From positions 49,167-82,213 of the forward strand of contig PALN01000016.1 in NCBI GenBank assembly GCA_002706405.1: a stretch of 33,047 nucleotides of DNA. The letters are read 5' to 3'. Each line of letters opens with the position of its first letter. Positions within the stretch are counted from its first letter, which is position 1. The translations under genes and the position numbers were made by a program. Under the pieces are notes generated by a model, which saw only the letters and a program-made list of their open reading frames with translations, was not told the origin of the DNA and made no database searches. Below are positions 31,085-33,047 of the stretch, piece by piece. The DNA is from Rhodospirillaceae bacterium (lineage in GTDB: Bacteria > Pseudomonadota > Alphaproteobacteria > Rhodospirillales > Casp-alpha2).

Positions 31085-33047
31085 TCAGCGCCCTTCGCGC
31101 CACCAGGCGGCCATCAGGGTGCCGAGCGCCAGCACGGCCAGCAGCAATCCGGACAGCAGGGGAATATCCTTGAGCCCCGTCACCACATAGGCCTTGTGGG
31201 CGACCAGGCCGACCCAGCCGCGCCCGGCAAGATCGCGCCCGGGATCGACGCGGCGCAGATCGGGCACGCCGTCGGCGAGCCAGCGTACGGAGCCGCCGGT
31301 GATCTCCGTGACCGGCGTCAGGACCGCGTCCGTGGCGCGCAGGTCCGACAGTTCCAGCGGGTTCAACTCACCCGAGGCGACCAACGCCTGATGCTCGCCA
31401 TCGCTCAGGCGGTAGAGCCCGATCTCGGCCGCCGCCAGCTCACCCCGCCACAGGCCCGGCTGGGCGTTCTTCAATTCCAGTTCCTGGACCTCGCCCGAGG
31501 GGGCGGTGACGGTGACCTTGCCGACGGTGTCTTTCAGGCTTCGCCGCTCGACCGTCAGTTTGCCGCCGCGCGTGTGGGCGTGAAGGGCCTCTTCCTCCAG
31601 GTCCGGTTCGCGCATCAGCCAATGGGCCAGCCGGCGCAGCAGTTCGCCCTGGGGGCCGCCGCCGTCGTACCCCCGCGCCCACAGCCAGATATGGTCGGAC
31701 ATGACCTGCGCCACGCGGCCCTTGCCGACGCGGTCCAGCAACAGGATCGGTTTGTCCTGCAGGCCGGTCATCAGCGACACGCCCGCCGTGGCGTCGCCCG
31801 GAATCTGTCGGAACCAACGGCCCCAGATGGGATCGGCCTTGGGGTCGATGCCGGGCCGCAACAGCGCCGCCGTCACCGGATGGCGCAGGCCCGTATCGGA
31901 CACCCTGGGCCGGAACCCCGCTTCCAGCACGTCGCCCGTGGGGGCGGCCGGCAGGATTTCCCGCAGCGGTGTGTGATACAGGCTGGCGCGGCTCGCGAAC
32001 TCCGGCCCCACGGCCATCAACAAGGCGCCGCCCTGGCGCACCCGGTCGGCTATGTTGGCCAGGTGCTGAGGCTGCAGCACGCCGCGCTTCAAATAGCGGT
32101 CGAACACGATCAGGTCGAACTCATCCAGGCGCTCGACGAACAGTTCATGGGTCGGAAAGGCGATCAGCGCCAGTTCGTTGAGCGGCGTGAAGTCGTCCTT
32201 GTCGGGCGGGCGCAGGATCGTGAAATGGACCAGATCGACGGAGGGATCGGACTTCAGCAGGTTGCGCCAGGTCCGTTCCGCCGCATGGGGCTGGCCCGAA
32301 ATCAACAGCACCCGCAGGCGGTCGCGCACCCCGTTGACGGAGACCAGCGCCCGGTTGTTGACCGTGGACAATTCGCCTTCGGCCGGTGCGACCGACATTT
32401 CGGCCAGCGACGGTCCCGCATGCTCCAGCTTGAAGGTAAAGGTCTGGTCCTCGCCCACGGGGACCAGGGCGGTCGTGCCCTCGGCCCCGTCGATCTTGAA
32501 TTCGACCCGCGCCGACGGGCGGGCCGTGGTGCCGTCGGATTTGGCGTGTTTGTCCTCGATCCGGTAGGTCAGGGTGACCTCTTTGCCGACGATGCCGTAA
32601 CCGGGCGCGTTCTTGATGACCAGGCGGCGGTCGATCTCGTCGCGCTGGCCGGTCAGCAGCACATGCAGCGGCCCGCGCACGCCGGGAATCTTGCCCTCGG
32701 CGATGTCCTTGGGCAGGTCGTGGACCTGACCGTCGGTGATGATCACGGCGCCGGCGAAGCGGTTCGGCGAAATGTCGGCGGAAGCCGTGGAAAGGGCTTC
32801 CATCAGCCGCGTGCCCGGGCGGTCGTCGGTCGCGGAATCCGTGACTTCGACAATGCGGTAATCCAGGTTGGCCTGACGATCCAGGGCGGCGACCAGGGCT
32901 TCCTCGGCGTTGGACATTTGCTGGCGGCGGTCGCCGGTCTTCTGGCTCGACGTGCGATCGATGACGATCAGGGCTTCGTCGGGCTGCGGCTCGCGCTTTT
33001 CGTTGACGATGCGGGGATCGGCCAGGGCCAGCAGCATCACGCCGAGG
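31085..33047 (-). CDS. VWA-like / glutamine-amidotransferase-like membrane protein, 5' partial
   Basis: The visible part is about 650 residues and the frame stays open to the window edge, so the N terminus (probably a membrane helix preceding LLALADPR) is missing. Near the start, VIDRTSS resembles the DxSxS MIDAS site, and GAVIITDGQ resembles the second strand of a von Willebrand A domain. The middle (LRVLLISGQPHAAERTWRNLL..., FDLIVFDRYLKRG, GGALLMAVGPEF) has the fold pattern of class I amidotransferase-like domains, but no catalytic Cys-His-Glu is seen. The C terminus has one membrane span (LLSGLLLAVLALGTLMAAWW). Such proteins usually follow MoxR, DUF58 and DUF4159 genes and are thought to act in envelope or metal-insertion complexes; those genes would lie beyond the right edge. 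Confidence 0.7.
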   Translation of the reverse strand, partial: LGVMLLALADPRIVNEKREPQPDEALIVIDRTSSQKTGDRRQQMSNAEEALVAALDRQANLDYRIVEVTDSATDDRPGTRLMEALSTASADISPNRFAGAVIITDGQVHDLPKDIAEGKIPGVRGPLHVLLTGQRDEIDRRLVIKNAPGYGIVGKEVTLTYRIEDKHAKSDGTTARPSARVEFKIDGAEGTTALVPVGEDQTFTFKLEHAGPSLAEMSVAPAEGELSTVNNRALVSVNGVRDRLRVLLISGQPHAAERTWRNLLKSDPSVDLVHFTILRPPDKDDFTPLNELALIAFPTHELFVERLDEFDLIVFDRYLKRGVLQPQHLANIADRVRQGGALLMAVGPEFASRASLYHTPLREILPAAPTGDVLEAGFRPRVSDTGLRHPVTAALLRPGIDPKADPIWGRWFRQIPGDATAGVSLMTGLQDKPILLLDRVGKGRVAQVMSDHIWLWARGYDGGGPQGELLRRLAHWLMREPDLEEEALHAHTRGGKLTVERRSLKDTVGKVTVTAPSGEVQELELKNAQPGLWRGELAAAEIGLYRLSDGEHQALVASGELNPLELSDLRATDAVLTPVTEITGGSVRWLADGVPDLRRVDPGRDLAGRGWVGLVAHKAYVVTGLKDIPLLSGLLLAVLALGTLMAAWWREGR

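Noticed and set aside
1..33047. Genome-wide reassignment of TAG to Trp
   Set aside because: TAG is used as the natural terminator of several intact genes of normal length in the window.

Overview
The window is a GC-rich, gene-dense stretch of a bacterial chromosome, most likely from an alphaproteobacterium of the Rhodospirillales type. The evidence is a canonical alphaproteobacterial petABC operon, an rplY-pth-ychF operon, a prs gene whose product begins [13 protein letters not shown], and a flagellar FlgG. I see no tRNA, rRNA, CRISPR array, insertion sequence or phage gene. Both ends cut through genes (pgeF at the left, a VWA/amidotransferase-like membrane protein at the right).

Layout. 1-3.7 kb: pgeF (partial), a 22-codon membrane micro-ORF, a lipoprotein made of three copies of one domain, and prs with a leader hairpin and terminator. 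3.8-7.7 kb: an SDR oxidoreductase and mntP, then rplY-pth-ychF behind a good sigma-70 type promoter. 7.7-10.3 kb, minus strand: an AT-richer operon of three lipoproteins, the middle one an M48 metalloprotease. 10.5-16.0 kb: a long plus-strand run of dienelactone hydrolase, mtnP, a tandem DUF1330 protein, mtnA, a secreted protein, a beta-class-like GST and a DenD-like dehydrogenase. An AT-rich membrane protein and a strong bidirectional terminator follow. 16.65-19.35 kb, minus strand: the cytochrome bc1 operon petA-petB-petC. 19.6-21.4 kb: trmL, hemF and a DUF486 membrane protein. 21.6-24.9 kb: an orphan flgG with a sigma-54-like upstream element, a quinone oxidoreductase coupled to a Rid-family protein, and a voltage-gated K+ channel with a zinc-ribbon tail. 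25.0-28.4 kb: azoR, glutathionyl-hydroquinone reductase and pirin in one operon, divergent from a LysR regulator, which looks like a quinone/electrophile detoxification module. 28.4-31.0 kb: a ThDP-dependent enzyme and a TauD-family dioxygenase. 31.1 kb to the end: the VWA-like membrane protein.

The most striking observation is in petB. Cytochrome b is intact in frame from residue 1 to 425, except that the invariant Trp of the GYVLP-W-GQMS motif next to the Qo pocket is a TAG codon (TGG to TAG, one base). All four haem histidines and the PEWY motif are present, and petA and petC look normal. Several neighbouring genes use TAG as a genuine stop, so genome-wide reassignment is unlikely. A recent nonsense mutation, a sequence error or local readthrough are the remaining explanations. 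Other points worth a look are the triple-lipoprotein M48 operon, the three-repeat lipoprotein, the DUF1330 pair inside the methionine-salvage genes, hairpins in the prs and rplY leaders, and the palindromes between lysR and azoR.
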